64,000 nucleotides of DNA, taken from positions 992,001 to 1,056,000 of the forward strand of contig NZ_JAJEJQ010000002.1 in NCBI RefSeq assembly GCF_021390575.1, written 5' to 3'. The notes under the pieces were generated by a model, which was given only the letters and a program-made list of their open reading frames with translations, was not told where the DNA came from and did not search any database. The first letter of the stretch is position 1. Each line of letters opens with the position of its first letter. Position numbers and translations under genes: made by a program. The stretch comes from Paraburkholderia adhaesiva (GTDB taxonomy: Bacteria > Pseudomonadota > Gammaproteobacteria > Burkholderiales > Burkholderiaceae). Below are positions 1 through 7,783 of this stretch, in pieces.

Positions 1-1
1 C

Positions 2-613
2 TCGACGCATTTCAACTTCGGCATGCCGAAGTCGGGCGGCACGATCTACATGTCGGCCGTGGACGAGCGCGGCATGATGGTGAGCTTCATCCAGTCGAAC
101 TACATGGGTTTTGGTTCGGGCGTGGTCGTTCCGGGCACCGGCATCGCGCTGCACAACCGCGGCTGCGCCTTTTCGATGGACCCCGCGTCGCCGAACGTGG
201 TGGCGGGCGGCAAGCGTCCGTTCCACACCATCATTCCTGCGTTCCTCACGCAGCAAGTGGACGGTCGCCAGGAAGCGGTGATGAGTTTCGGCGTGATGGG
301 CGGCGACATGCAGCCGCAAGGCCATCTGCAGACCGTCGTCCGCATGCTCGACTACGGCCAGCAGCCGCAGGCCGCATGCGATGCGCCGCGCTGGAAGGTC
401 AATCGCGACTTCACCGTCGACCTCGAATCGACCTTCAATCCGGACACCACTCGCGCGCTGCAGGACCTCGGCCACAAGATCAAGAGCATCGACGATCCGT
501 ACATGGATTTCGGCTCGGGCCAGTTCATCTGGAAGCTCGACGGCAACGATCCGGAGCGCGGCTACGTCGCGGCGAGCGACTCGCGGCGCGATGGTCTCGC
601 CGCGGGTTTCTGA
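2..613 (+). CDS. Gamma-glutamyltransferase family protein, C-terminal part (5' truncated by window edge)
   Basis: The reading frame is open from base 2, so the gene begins outside the window. GGT-family proteins cleave themselves, and the new N-terminal Thr of the small subunit is the nucleophile for gamma-glutamyl transfer or hydrolysis. Aligning by memory to the E. coli small-subunit start (TTHYSVVD), the matching stretch here is TIYMSAVD, so the catalytic Thr is codon 41-43 and almost the whole small subunit is present. The following conserved blocks fit: the SFIQSNY strand, GSGVVVPGTGI, and the MGGDMQPQGH loop that lines the active site. Whether it is a true glutathione hydrolase or a substrate variant cannot be told without the large subunit. 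Confidence 0.88.
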   Translation, partial: STHFNFGMPKSGGTIYMSAVDERGMMVSFIQSNYMGFGSGVVVPGTGIALHNRGCAFSMDPASPNVVAGGKRPFHTIIPAFLTQQVDGRQEAVMSFGVMGGDMQPQGHLQTVVRMLDYGQQPQAACDAPRWKVNRDFTVDLESTFNPDTTRALQDLGHKIKSIDDPYMDFGSGQFIWKLDGNDPERGYVAASDSRRDGLAAGF

Positions 614-672
614 AGCTGCGGCGTTTTCATGCGGGAACGGGGTTTCGCCGGCAGGGGTTCAACCGAAGCAGT

Positions 673-963
673 TCAATCCCACTTCCCTGGTTCCCATCGC
701 CAGAGCCGGTTTTCACTGACCCAGTGCCCCGGCGTCCAGTGATGATCGGGGCGATCCTCCAGCCAGCGGCCGTCCGTCCAGACGTAGCGCCCGCGGACCC
801 AGCTCCAGTGGCCCGGGTCCCACACGTAGCCCGCGCGCGTCGCTGGCACCTCCTCGGCACGCGGTGGCGGAGGTGCCAGCGTGATTCCCCGGGCCAGCAC
901 GGCCGAGGTCGCCAGCACCGCGAACGCGGCAACGAGTGCGCGCTGAAGGGGCGGTCGGTTCAT
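673..963 (-). CDS. Small secreted YxW(V)-repeat protein
   Basis: This 96-residue protein has a signal peptide (hydrophobic AALVAAFAVLATSAVLA-like stretch, cleavage near residue 25). The remainder repeats an aromatic pattern: GYVWDPGHWSWVRGRYVWTD, then GRWLEDR, then HHWTPGHWV and RLWRWEPGKW. Such YxW / WxxGHW repeat proteins are common in Burkholderia and are usually annotated as YXWGXW repeat or BcpO-related, with no known role. A periplasmic or surface location is inferred. The start is ATG at 963 with GGAGAG just upstream. It converges on the GGT gene and diverges from glpR across a 160-bp gap. Confidence 0.75.
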   Translation of the reverse strand: MNRPPLQRALVAAFAVLATSAVLARGITLAPPPPRAEEVPATRAGYVWDPGHWSWVRGRYVWTDGRWLEDRPDHHWTPGHWVSENRLWRWEPGKWD

Positions 964-1069
964 ATCGTCTCTCCGGTGAGTTCGAGCGAGGCTTGCTGCG
1001 CGCCGATGTGCCTGGAATGGCGCTCAGCACGTTGCGTGCGCGACGTTTCGGGTGTCGGGTGACTCCCCG

Positions 1070-1075
1070 TACAAT
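1070..1075 (+). promoter_or_regulatory. Candidate -10 element for glpR
   Basis: TACAAT (5 of 6 matches to TATAAT) lies about 48 bp before the glpR ATG. The region 17 bp upstream has no good -35 hexamer, so this is a weak prediction. Confidence 0.3.
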
Positions 1076-1123
1076 AGAACAGCTCTTGCACGTCCGCATC
1101 GAACAAGTCCGTAACCCGAGACC

Positions 1124-1903
1124 ATGACCCGAGACCCTCGCCTCACCCTCAACGCACGCCAGCAGGAGTTGCTCGAATGGGTGCAGCGCGACGGCTTCGT
1201 CACCGTCGACGATCTCGCCGCGCACTTCAACGTGACGCCGCAGACGATCCGCCGCGACGTGAACTGGCTCGCCGACATGAATCTGCTGCGCCGTTACCAC
1301 GGCGGCGCGAGCCTTCCGACGAGCTCGGAAAACGTCTCCTATAGCGCGCGCCAGCGCATGTTCCATGACGAGAAGCGGCGCATCGGGGCGCTCGCGGCCT
1401 CGCATATTCCCGATCAGGCGTCGCTCTTCATCAACCTCGGCACGACGACCGAGGAAGTGGCGCGCGCACTGAACCATCATCACGGCCTGCGCGTCGTCAC
1501 GAACAATCTGAACGTCGCGAGCATGATGAGCGGCTATCCCGACTGCGAGGTGCTGATCACGGGCGGCATCGTGCGGCCGTGGGACAAGGGCATCGTGGGC
1601 GAGGCGACGATCGACTTCATCCGGCAGTTCAAGGTCGATTACGCGATCATCGGGACGTCGGCCATTGAAACCGACGGCACGCTGCGCGACTTCGACACGC
1701 GCGAAGTGCGTGTCGCCGAGGCGATCATGCAGCATGCGCGCACCGTTTATCTCGTGATGGATCATTCGAAAGTCGGGCGGCCGGCGCTCGTGCGCCAGGG
1801 GCATCTGGAACAGATCCACGCGCTCTTCACCGACAAGCCGCTGCCGCCGGAAATGGGCGAAACGGTGGCCGCGGCTGGTACGCAGGTGTACGTCGCCGAC
1901 TGA
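1124..1903 (+). CDS. glpR: DeoR-family glycerol-3-phosphate regulon repressor GlpR
   Basis: This 259-residue protein has an N-terminal DeoR winged helix (residues about 8-60, with the recognition segment VTPQTIRRDVNWL). It is followed by a phosphosugar-binding DeoRC domain carrying the typical INLGTTTEEVA, TNNLNVA and ITGG motifs. GlpR represses glycerol catabolism genes until glycerol-3-phosphate binds. The identification rests on family features, on glpD and glpK directly downstream in the same orientation, and on an 18-bp site before glpD that closely resembles the E. coli GlpR operator. The ATG at 1124 has only a weak ribosome site (CGAGACC). The C-terminus ends 340 bp before glpD. Confidence 0.93.
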   Translation: MTRDPRLTLNARQQELLEWVQRDGFVTVDDLAAHFNVTPQTIRRDVNWLADMNLLRRYHGGASLPTSSENVSYSARQRMFHDEKRRIGALAASHIPDQASLFINLGTTTEEVARALNHHHGLRVVTNNLNVASMMSGYPDCEVLITGGIVRPWDKGIVGEATIDFIRQFKVDYAIIGTSAIETDGTLRDFDTREVRVAEAIMQHARTVYLVMDHSKVGRPALVRQGHLEQIHALFTDKPLPPEMGETVAAAGTQVYVAD

Positions 1904-1932
1904 AAACCGCGTGTTCGGTTTGTACGCGATTC

Positions 1933-1948
1933 ATGTTCATTCGAACAT
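1933..1948 (+). promoter_or_regulatory. GlpR-like inverted repeat, short spacing
   Basis: ATGTTC-ATTC-GAACAT is a perfect 6-bp dyad with a 4-bp centre, 30 bp after the glpR stop. The arms match the outer arms of the E. coli GlpR operator, but the dyad is 2 bp shorter. It could be an auxiliary site or could be bound less well. Confidence 0.45.
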
Positions 1949-2173
1949 TTTTACCGGGGATGGATCGCGCCAGGTGGGGCGCTAGCACGAAGCCGCCGAT
2001 CCGCGTGTGCCCTGTCATTTTTCGGTCCGGTCGGCTCGCGCAACTCGCCGGCGTGGGGTCCCGGGCGCTCTGCCGTCCAGCGTGACGCAAAGGCGTTGAT
2101 CGACGGCGTAGTCGCCGCGCTCCTGCTTCCCGTCAGACCTTCTCATCCAGCCGATCCCCAAACCGAACTGTAC

Positions 2174-2191
2174 ATTTTCGAATTTGTTCAT
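2174..2191 (+). promoter_or_regulatory. Weak second GlpR site in tandem
   Basis: ATTTTCGAATTTGTTCAT has a well conserved left half and a degenerate right half. It ends 2 bp before the strong operator, so the two 18-bp sites repeat with a 20-bp period, about two helical turns. This suits cooperative binding. Confidence 0.35.
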
Positions 2192-2193
2192 TA

Positions 2194-2211
2194 AAGTTCG
2201 ATTTCGAACAT
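2194..2211 (+). promoter_or_regulatory. GlpR operator ahead of glpD
   Basis: AAGTTCGATTTCGAACAT matches the E. coli GlpR operator ATGTTCGATAACGAACAT at 15 of 18 positions. It has perfect GTTCGA/TCGAAC arms around a 2-bp centre. It sits 31 bp before the glpD start, where it would block initiation. Confidence 0.75.
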
Positions 2212-2242
2212 ATCGCCTTCTTCCAATTTCCAGGAACAGCCG

Positions 2243-3778
2243 GTGACTGAACAGAATCGGTACGACTTGCTCGTGGTCGGTGGCGGGATCAACGGTGTCG
2301 GTATCGCGCGTGACGCGGCCGGGCGCGGCCTCTCGGTGGCCCTGTGCGAACAGGACGATCTCGCGTCGCACACCTCGTCGGCCAGCACGAAGCTGATTCA
2401 CGGCGGCCTGCGCTATCTCGAGTACAAGGAATTCGGCCTCGTGCGCAAGGCGCTGCAGGAGCGCGAGACGCTGCTGCGCGCGGCGCCGCACATCATGCGG
2501 CCGCTTCGCTTCGTGATGCCGCACATGCCGGATCTGCGTCCGGGGTGGATGATCCGCGCCGGACTCTTCCTCTACGATCACCTCGCGAAGCGCGAACTGC
2601 TGCGCGGCTCGCGCGGCATCGACCTGCGTAGCCATCCGGCGGGCGCGCCGCTCGTCGATTCGATCCGGCGCGGCTTCGTCTACTCGGACGGCTGGGTGGA
2701 CGATGCGCGCCTCGTCGTGCTCAACGCGCTCGACGCAAAGGAACGCGGCGCCCGGATCCTCACGCGCACGAAGCTCGTGGCGGCGCGGCGTGTCGGCGAC
2801 GAGTGGCACGCGCGGCTCAAGCGCGCGGAGGGCTCGACCTTCGAAATCCGCGCCCGCGCGATCGCAAACGCGGCAGGGCCGTGGGTGGGCGATGTGCTGC
2901 ACGGCGTGCTTGGCCGCGATGCGCGTCACAGCGTGCGCCTCGTCAAGGGCAGCCATATCGTGACGAAGCGCCTTTTCGATCACGACCACGCGTATATCTT
3001 CCAGAATCCGGACAAGCGGATCATCTTCGCGATCCCCTACGAACACGACTTCACGCTGATCGGCACGACCGACGTGGAGTACCGCGACGATCCCGCGAAG
3101 GTCGCGATCGACGGCGACGAAACGCGTTATCTCTGCGAGTCGATCAACCGCTACTTCAAGCGCAAGATCACGCCTGCGGACGTGTGCTGGACCTATTCCG
3201 GCGTTCGTCCGCTGCTCGAAGAGGAGAACGCCGACAACCCGTCCGCCGTCACGCGCGATTACAAACTGGAGATGGACGATGGCGACGGTGCGCCGCTCAT
3301 CTCCGTGTTCGGCGGCAAGATCACGACGTTCCGCAAGCTCGCGGAGGAAGCGTCGGACGTGTTGTGCCACGCGCTCGGTTCGAGCGCCGGCGCGTGGACC
3401 GCCGGCGTGCCGCTGCCGGGCGGCGACATCGCACACGCGCGTTTCGAGCCATTCGCCGATGCCTTCGCGAAGCGTCACGCGTGGCTGCCCGCGTCACTCG
3501 CGCGCCGCTATGCGCGCGCCTACGGCACGCGCGCGAGCCGTGTAGTCGGCAATGCGACGTCGCTGGATGACTTGGGTCAGGCCATTGCGCCGGGCCTCTA
3601 CGAAGCGGAACTGCGCTATCTGCGCGACGCCGAATGGGCGACGTGCGCGCAGGACGTGCTGTGGCGCCGCTCGAAGCTCGGCTTGCATGTCGAGCCGGGT
3701 ACGATTGACGCGGTGACGGCCGCGATCGAAGGCTGGTTCGCCGGCTCGCACGCGACGAGCGTGCATACGGCACACTGA
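2243..3778 (+). CDS. glpD: Aerobic glycerol-3-phosphate dehydrogenase GlpD
   Basis: This FAD-dependent, membrane-associated enzyme oxidises glycerol-3-phosphate to dihydroxyacetone phosphate and passes electrons to quinone. The 511-residue length is normal for GlpD. The Rossmann FAD site is at the N-terminus (GGGINGVGIARDAAGRG, residues about 12-28), followed by the family signature SSASTKLIHGGLRYLE. The NAAGPW and GGKITTFRKLAEEA motifs and the C-terminal alpha-helical domain are present. The start is GTG at 2243 with AGGAA about 8 bp upstream. glpK follows after a 98-bp gap. The operator just upstream predicts control by GlpR. Confidence 0.96.
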   Translation: MTEQNRYDLLVVGGGINGVGIARDAAGRGLSVALCEQDDLASHTSSASTKLIHGGLRYLEYKEFGLVRKALQERETLLRAAPHIMRPLRFVMPHMPDLRPGWMIRAGLFLYDHLAKRELLRGSRGIDLRSHPAGAPLVDSIRRGFVYSDGWVDDARLVVLNALDAKERGARILTRTKLVAARRVGDEWHARLKRAEGSTFEIRARAIANAAGPWVGDVLHGVLGRDARHSVRLVKGSHIVTKRLFDHDHAYIFQNPDKRIIFAIPYEHDFTLIGTTDVEYRDDPAKVAIDGDETRYLCESINRYFKRKITPADVCWTYSGVRPLLEEENADNPSAVTRDYKLEMDDGDGAPLISVFGGKITTFRKLAEEASDVLCHALGSSAGAWTAGVPLPGGDIAHARFEPFADAFAKRHAWLPASLARRYARAYGTRASRVVGNATSLDDLGQAIAPGLYEAELRYLRDAEWATCAQDVLWRRSKLGLHVEPGTIDAVTAAIEGWFAGSHATSVHTAH

Positions 3779-3876
3779 GGATTGGCCGGGCATCGCATAA
3801 GATGTGGCACGAGGCCAAAGACTCGATGCCACAACGCAGCGCCGATCATAACGACCAACGGATGGAGATCAGAGAC

Positions 3877-5379
3877 ATGCAGGATCAGTTCATTCTCGCG
3901 CTGGACCAGGGCACGACGAGTTCGCGCGCCTTGCTGTTCGATCGCCAGGGCAACGTCGTTTCGATGGCGCAGAAGGAATTCGGGCAGATCTATCCGCAGC
4001 CGGGCTGGGTTGAACACGATCCGCTGGAAATCTGGTCGACGCAGGCTGGTGTCGCGGCCGAAGCCGTCACGCGCGCCGGCATGAGCGGCGCGAATATCGC
4101 CGCAATCGGCATCACGAATCAGCGCGAGACGACCATCGTCTGGGATCGGGAGACAGGCCAGCCGATCTACAACGCGATCGTCTGGCAGGACCGACGCACC
4201 GCGGATTTCTGCGACCAGTTGAAGGCGCAGGGCCTGGAGTCGATGGTGCGTGCGAAGACGGGGCTGCCCATCGATTCGTACTTTTCGGGCACCAAGATCC
4301 GCTGGATTCTCGACAACGTCGAAGGCGCGCGCGAAAAGGCGAGGCGCGGCCTGCTTGCATTCGGCACCGTCGATAGCTGGCTCGTCTGGAACTTCACGAA
4401 GCATGAACTGCACGTGACCGATGTGACCAACGCGTCGCGCACGATGCTCTTCAACATCCACACGCGCGAGTGGGACGGCGATCTGCTGGACGCGCTCGAT
4501 ATTCCTCGCAGCATGCTGCCTGAAGTGCGTTCGTCGTCGGAGATTTACGGGCAGACGAGAAACGCGGTGTTTGCTTCGAACATTCCGCTTGCGGGCATCG
4601 CCGGCGATCAGCAGGCCGCGCTGTTCGGGCAGATGTGCACCGCCACCGGCATGGTGAAAAACACCTACGGCACCGGCTGCTTCCTCGTCATGAATACCGG
4701 CACGAAGCCGATCGAGTCGAAGAACAACCTCGTCACGACGATCGCCTGGCAAATCGGCAATGAGGTGAACTACGCGCTCGAAGGTAGCATCTTCATTGCT
4801 GGCGCTGTCGTGCAGTGGCTGCGCGATGGCATGGGCATCATCAGGAGCGCAGGGGAAATCGAAACGCTCGCGGCGAGCGTGCAGCACACCGATGGCGTGT
4901 ACCTCGTGCCCGCGTTCGCCGGCCTCGGCGCGCCACACTGGAATGCGCACGCGCGCGGCTCGTTGTTCGGCGTGACACGCGGCACGACTTCGGCGCATCT
5001 CGCGCGCGCGGCGCTCGATTCGATCGCGTATCAGTCGCTCGACGTGCTCTCGGCGATGGAAGCGGACTCGGGCATGCGCATCGGCGAGCTTCGCGTGGAC
5101 GGCGGCGCGAGTGCGAACAACCTGCTCATGCAGTTCCAGGCCGATATTCTCGGCGTTGACGTGGTGCGTCCGCAGATCACCGAGACCACGGCGCTCGGCG
5201 CCGCGTATCTCGCTGGACTCGCGACCGGTTACTGGAAGAGTGTCGATGAGCTGCGCAGCCAGTGGCAGCTAGATCGACGCTTCGGCCCGTCGATGGATGC
5301 GCGCGAGGTCGATACGTGCCGCAAGGGCTGGCAACGCGCGGTGCGTGCTGCGAAGGCGTGGGCAGACGATTCGTGCTGA
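3877..5379 (+). CDS. glpK: Glycerol kinase GlpK
   Basis: This enzyme phosphorylates glycerol with ATP to give sn-glycerol-3-phosphate, the GlpD substrate. It is a 500-residue FGGY-family protein (E. coli GlpK is about 502). The phosphate-binding DQGTTSSR motif is near residue 9, with ITNQRET and VWQDRRT in domain I. The AGDQQAALFGQ and GTGCFLVMN segments and the DGGASANNLLMQ ATP-site motif follow. The frame is open further upstream to 3802. I chose ATG 3877 because GGAG lies 9 bp before it and homology begins there. No glpF facilitator gene is in the window. Confidence 0.96.
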   Translation: MQDQFILALDQGTTSSRALLFDRQGNVVSMAQKEFGQIYPQPGWVEHDPLEIWSTQAGVAAEAVTRAGMSGANIAAIGITNQRETTIVWDRETGQPIYNAIVWQDRRTADFCDQLKAQGLESMVRAKTGLPIDSYFSGTKIRWILDNVEGAREKARRGLLAFGTVDSWLVWNFTKHELHVTDVTNASRTMLFNIHTREWDGDLLDALDIPRSMLPEVRSSSEIYGQTRNAVFASNIPLAGIAGDQQAALFGQMCTATGMVKNTYGTGCFLVMNTGTKPIESKNNLVTTIAWQIGNEVNYALEGSIFIAGAVVQWLRDGMGIIRSAGEIETLAASVQHTDGVYLVPAFAGLGAPHWNAHARGSLFGVTRGTTSAHLARAALDSIAYQSLDVLSAMEADSGMRIGELRVDGGASANNLLMQFQADILGVDVVRPQITETTALGAAYLAGLATGYWKSVDELRSQWQLDRRFGPSMDAREVDTCRKGWQRAVRAAKAWADDSC

Positions 5380-5459
5380 CGTCGAGGTCGTCGACACGTT
5401 CCGCGTAGAAACTCGACGCGAGCGCGGCAACCGCTATCGATGAATTCGCGTCCTCGTGT

Positions 5460-5876
5460 TTATGTCGCGTCTTTTGGGGACTGGATCATCTTCCAGCCAT
5501 TTCCGGCGGGGTCGCGAAAACTGGCATCGACGCTGCCGTAGCGGTCCATCGGCTCCTGAGTGAATTCCACGCCTTTCGCTTTTAACTCGGCGTAGCTGTC
5601 GCGACAGTCGGCCACCGCGAGGATGAGGGGCGGCATGGCCCCCTTGGCGACCATGGCACGCAGGGTTTTCGCGGTCGCCTCGTCGTGGACGGGTGCACCG
5701 GGCGTGAACAGGCCGAGCTGGAAAGTGGGCTGATCCGGATGCTGGACCGTGAGCCAGCGGTAGGGACCGTTGCGTACGTCCGTGTGGACGCGAAATCCGA
5801 GTTTGTCGACGTAGAAAGCGAGCGCCTCATCCTGGTCGTCGACGTACACGCCCACGACGCTGATTCCCTCGTTCAT
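5460..5876 (-). CDS. VOC (glyoxalase-like) family protein
   Basis: This 138-residue protein of the vicinal-oxygen-chelate fold has two beta-alpha-beta-beta-beta units. The first begins VVGVYVDDQDEALAFYVDKL and the second PPLILAVADCRDSYAEL, ending in the typical FRDPAGNGWKMIQ. These proteins bind a metal and act as dioxygenases, lyases or resistance proteins. The substrate is not predictable here. An in-frame ATG at 5888 would place the GGGAGG ribosome site inside the gene, so ATG 5876 is preferred. It stands alone, convergent with glpK. Confidence 0.85.
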   Translation of the reverse strand: MNEGISVVGVYVDDQDEALAFYVDKLGFRVHTDVRNGPYRWLTVQHPDQPTFQLGLFTPGAPVHDEATAKTLRAMVAKGAMPPLILAVADCRDSYAELKAKGVEFTQEPMDRYGSVDASFRDPAGNGWKMIQSPKDAT

Positions 5877-6031
5877 GGCACCTCCCATCGTTGATGGTCA
5901 AACTGTACCTTCGGCCACGCGGCGGCGCTAGAGTCGTCCAGCCTGTTGTCATTCGCCGCTTGGTGCCAGTACAGGCAATCTCGCTGACGCTGAATGACAA
6001 ATGAAATGCCTCTGAAATAAAGACCGTTATC

Positions 6032-7042
6032 CTAAGGAATACGCCGACGATTCACATCGGAAACTTGTTCATTCGCCTCGAATACGAGTGCCCGCGGCTG
6101 TTTGCTTGCCCGCCGCGCACTTTTCCAGATCATGAGCAAGTGATAATAAAGCCGTGGACTCAACCCAAACCGGTAAGCATAGAGATTCCTGAGCACAAGA
6201 TTCAGCCCGGTGCGGGCATCATCGTTGCGTGCGTAGAGCGAAACCACGATAGGCACAAGCCGTCGAAACGCAAGCTTGCGCGCGGATTCGAGCTCAGGCG
6301 GCAAGGCCAGTCCGTTCAGGAAATGCCACGCGGCAAGTGAAGCTGCGCTCGTCGTTTGCCGCGTAGCCTGCGAAACCGAGACATCGCTTTTCCGATAGTA
6401 CGAGATATAGGCGTCGACGTAACACACACGTCGAGCGGCAAGACACAACCGGACGCCGAAAACGAAATCGCAGCAAACGCCATAGTGCTCGTCGTAGCCG
6501 ATCTGCTTGACGAGTGCGGCATCCGCGAGCCAGCCGTTGTTCGGAAACATCTGCACGATGCCAACACGCCCTGGCAACGCCTGCAAACCCGCCGCCCCTG
6601 GCGTGCGGTGAAAGGCGATATTCATGCGCCGGCTCGCCACGAGATCGACGGCCCCGTTCTGGTCGGCTTCGTATTGATTGCCGAACGCGACCTGTAGCCC
6701 AGGATAGCGGTCCCACTGCGCCAGCAGGTGCTCGATACCGGTCGTGGCCAGATAGTCGTCGTCGTGGATGAGCAGGATCTTGTCACCCGTCGCCCGCGCA
6801 AAGAGACTCGCGACGTTGCACGCCTGACCGAGCGCGGGTGCGTTGCGCCGATAAACGATGCGCGCCTCGTCTGGGTAGCACTCCGCGATCAGGAGTTTGG
6901 TCTGCTCGTCCGGCGAATCGTCGCCGATCACGATTTCAATGTTCGCATGCGTCTGTGCGAGGCACGATTCGATACATCGGATAAGGAGGTCCGGACGGTT
7001 GCACGTAGGCAAACAAATCGAGACTTTGGTTTCTGCCGCCAT
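6032..7042 (-). CDS. Family 2 glycosyltransferase
   Basis: A 336-residue GT-A fold enzyme. The N-terminal VSICLPTCNRPDLLIRCIES strand-loop, the VIGDDSPDEQT nucleotide-binding acid and the metal-binding HDDDY motif (about residue 95) are clear. The GLQALPGRVG and CCDFVFGVRL region is likely part of the acceptor domain. No transmembrane helix is evident, so it is probably cytoplasmic or peripheral. The frame extends to a GTG at 7063, but ATG 7042 has a purine-rich AGGGGCAGG before it. It sits alone, away from any polysaccharide locus, and looks slightly less GC-rich than its neighbours, so the acceptor is unknown and it may be acquired. Confidence 0.85.
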   Translation of the reverse strand: MAAETKVSICLPTCNRPDLLIRCIESCLAQTHANIEIVIGDDSPDEQTKLLIAECYPDEARIVYRRNAPALGQACNVASLFARATGDKILLIHDDDYLATTGIEHLLAQWDRYPGLQVAFGNQYEADQNGAVDLVASRRMNIAFHRTPGAAGLQALPGRVGIVQMFPNNGWLADAALVKQIGYDEHYGVCCDFVFGVRLCLAARRVCYVDAYISYYRKSDVSVSQATRQTTSAASLAAWHFLNGLALPPELESARKLAFRRLVPIVVSLYARNDDARTGLNLVLRNLYAYRFGLSPRLYYHLLMIWKSARRASKQPRALVFEANEQVSDVNRRRIP

Positions 7043-7215
7043 GCGCCTGCCCCTTTTGCTCACGGAATAGGAAGAGGTCGGAATGGCAACGCCATCCGGT
7101 TGCCATGACGGTAGACGATCAAAACGCAGAAAAAATTGAAAATAAATCGAGAGGCGTGGCGATATTCGAAAGCGCTTAGGGCGCGCCGGTTGCGCTATTC
7201 GTCGGATGAATGACG

Positions 7216-7261
7216 AAAAAAAGCCTCAATCGACGTACCCGGTACCTTGACAACGGCGCGT
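7216..7261 (-). terminator. Possible terminator of the DUF2946-receptor operon
   Basis: Reading on the minus strand, an imperfect hairpin (outer arms GCC..TCAA and TTGA..GGC, inner GTAC/GTAC) is followed directly by seven T residues. It lies 10-55 bp after the last gene of the operon. The stem is bulged, so this is tentative. Confidence 0.4.
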
Positions 7262-7270
7262 GTGCCTGCG

Positions 7271-7783
7271 TCAGTGCGCGTTCCGGTGCGAGGCCGCCTC
7301 CACCGAGTCGAGCCATGCGGAGACCTTCTGAGGATCGGCGACACCGCGAATCGAAGTCACCGCGCCGTCCGGCGCGATGAGCAGCGTTCTCGGCACGTCG
7401 CCGAACCATTTCGCGTCAACGCTCGCACGCAGATATTCATCGGGCTCGGACACGACGCCCCAGCTTTCGACGGCACTCAGGCCCGCTTGTGCGAGCCGCG
7501 AAGCGGTCGCGTCGGACGGAGCCTGATCGAATCGCACCAGCACGAGATCGACACCGCGATGCGTGCGCGTGAACTCGCCCCATTTCGGCAATTCGCCTAT
7601 ACAGGGGCCGCAGCTCATCGCCCAGATATGAACGATGAGCGGTTTGTCCGCATGATGCGCACGGATGTCGGTCAGGCTGTGACTCGTGAATGGACGCGGC
7701 GATGCTGCAAGAGCGAGAGCAGAAAAACACGCCAATACGAACGCAACGGTGATGCTGAAGAAAGGCCGGAAATGGTTTTTCAT
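7271..7783 (-). CDS. TlpA/DsbE-like periplasmic thioredoxin-fold protein
   Basis: This 170-residue protein has a clear signal peptide (hydrophobic run to ALAASP, about residue 25) and a thioredoxin fold with the redox motif SCGPC (about residue 56). The DVPRTLLIAPDG strand carries the cis-Pro. Such proteins reduce disulfides or metal-binding Cys pairs in the periplasm. Its ATG overlaps the stop of the BNR-protein gene (ATGA), and it is the last gene of a seven-gene minus-strand operon led by DUF2946 and a TonB receptor. From that context I infer that it keeps Cys ligands or the imported metal reduced. That role is not shown by the sequence itself. Confidence 0.85.
   Translation of the reverse strand: MKNHFRPFFSITVAFVLACFSALALAASPRPFTSHSLTDIRAHHADKPLIVHIWAMSCGPCIGELPKWGEFTRTHRGVDLVLVRFDQAPSDATASRLAQAGLSAVESWGVVSEPDEYLRASVDAKWFGDVPRTLLIAPDGAVTSIRGVADPQKVSAWLDSVEAASHRNAH

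Larger units (their letters stand above)
1904..2242 (+). other. glpR-glpD intergenic control region
   Basis: This 339-bp gene-free stretch holds three GlpR-like dyads, listed separately. Its distal 80 bp is clearly more AT-rich than the flanking genes, as expected for the glpD promoter. I see no convincing small ORF in it. Confidence 0.6.

Noticed and set aside
713..1819. Long minus-strand ORF opposite glpR (and overlapping the YxW gene)
   Set aside because: It is antisense to glpR, rich in Arg/His/Ala and has no family features; typical shadow frame of GC-rich coding DNA.
2015..4998. Long minus-strand ORFs opposite glpD and glpK (487 and 460 codons)
   Set aside because: They overlap well-supported GlpD and GlpK genes on the other strand and have no recognisable domains.
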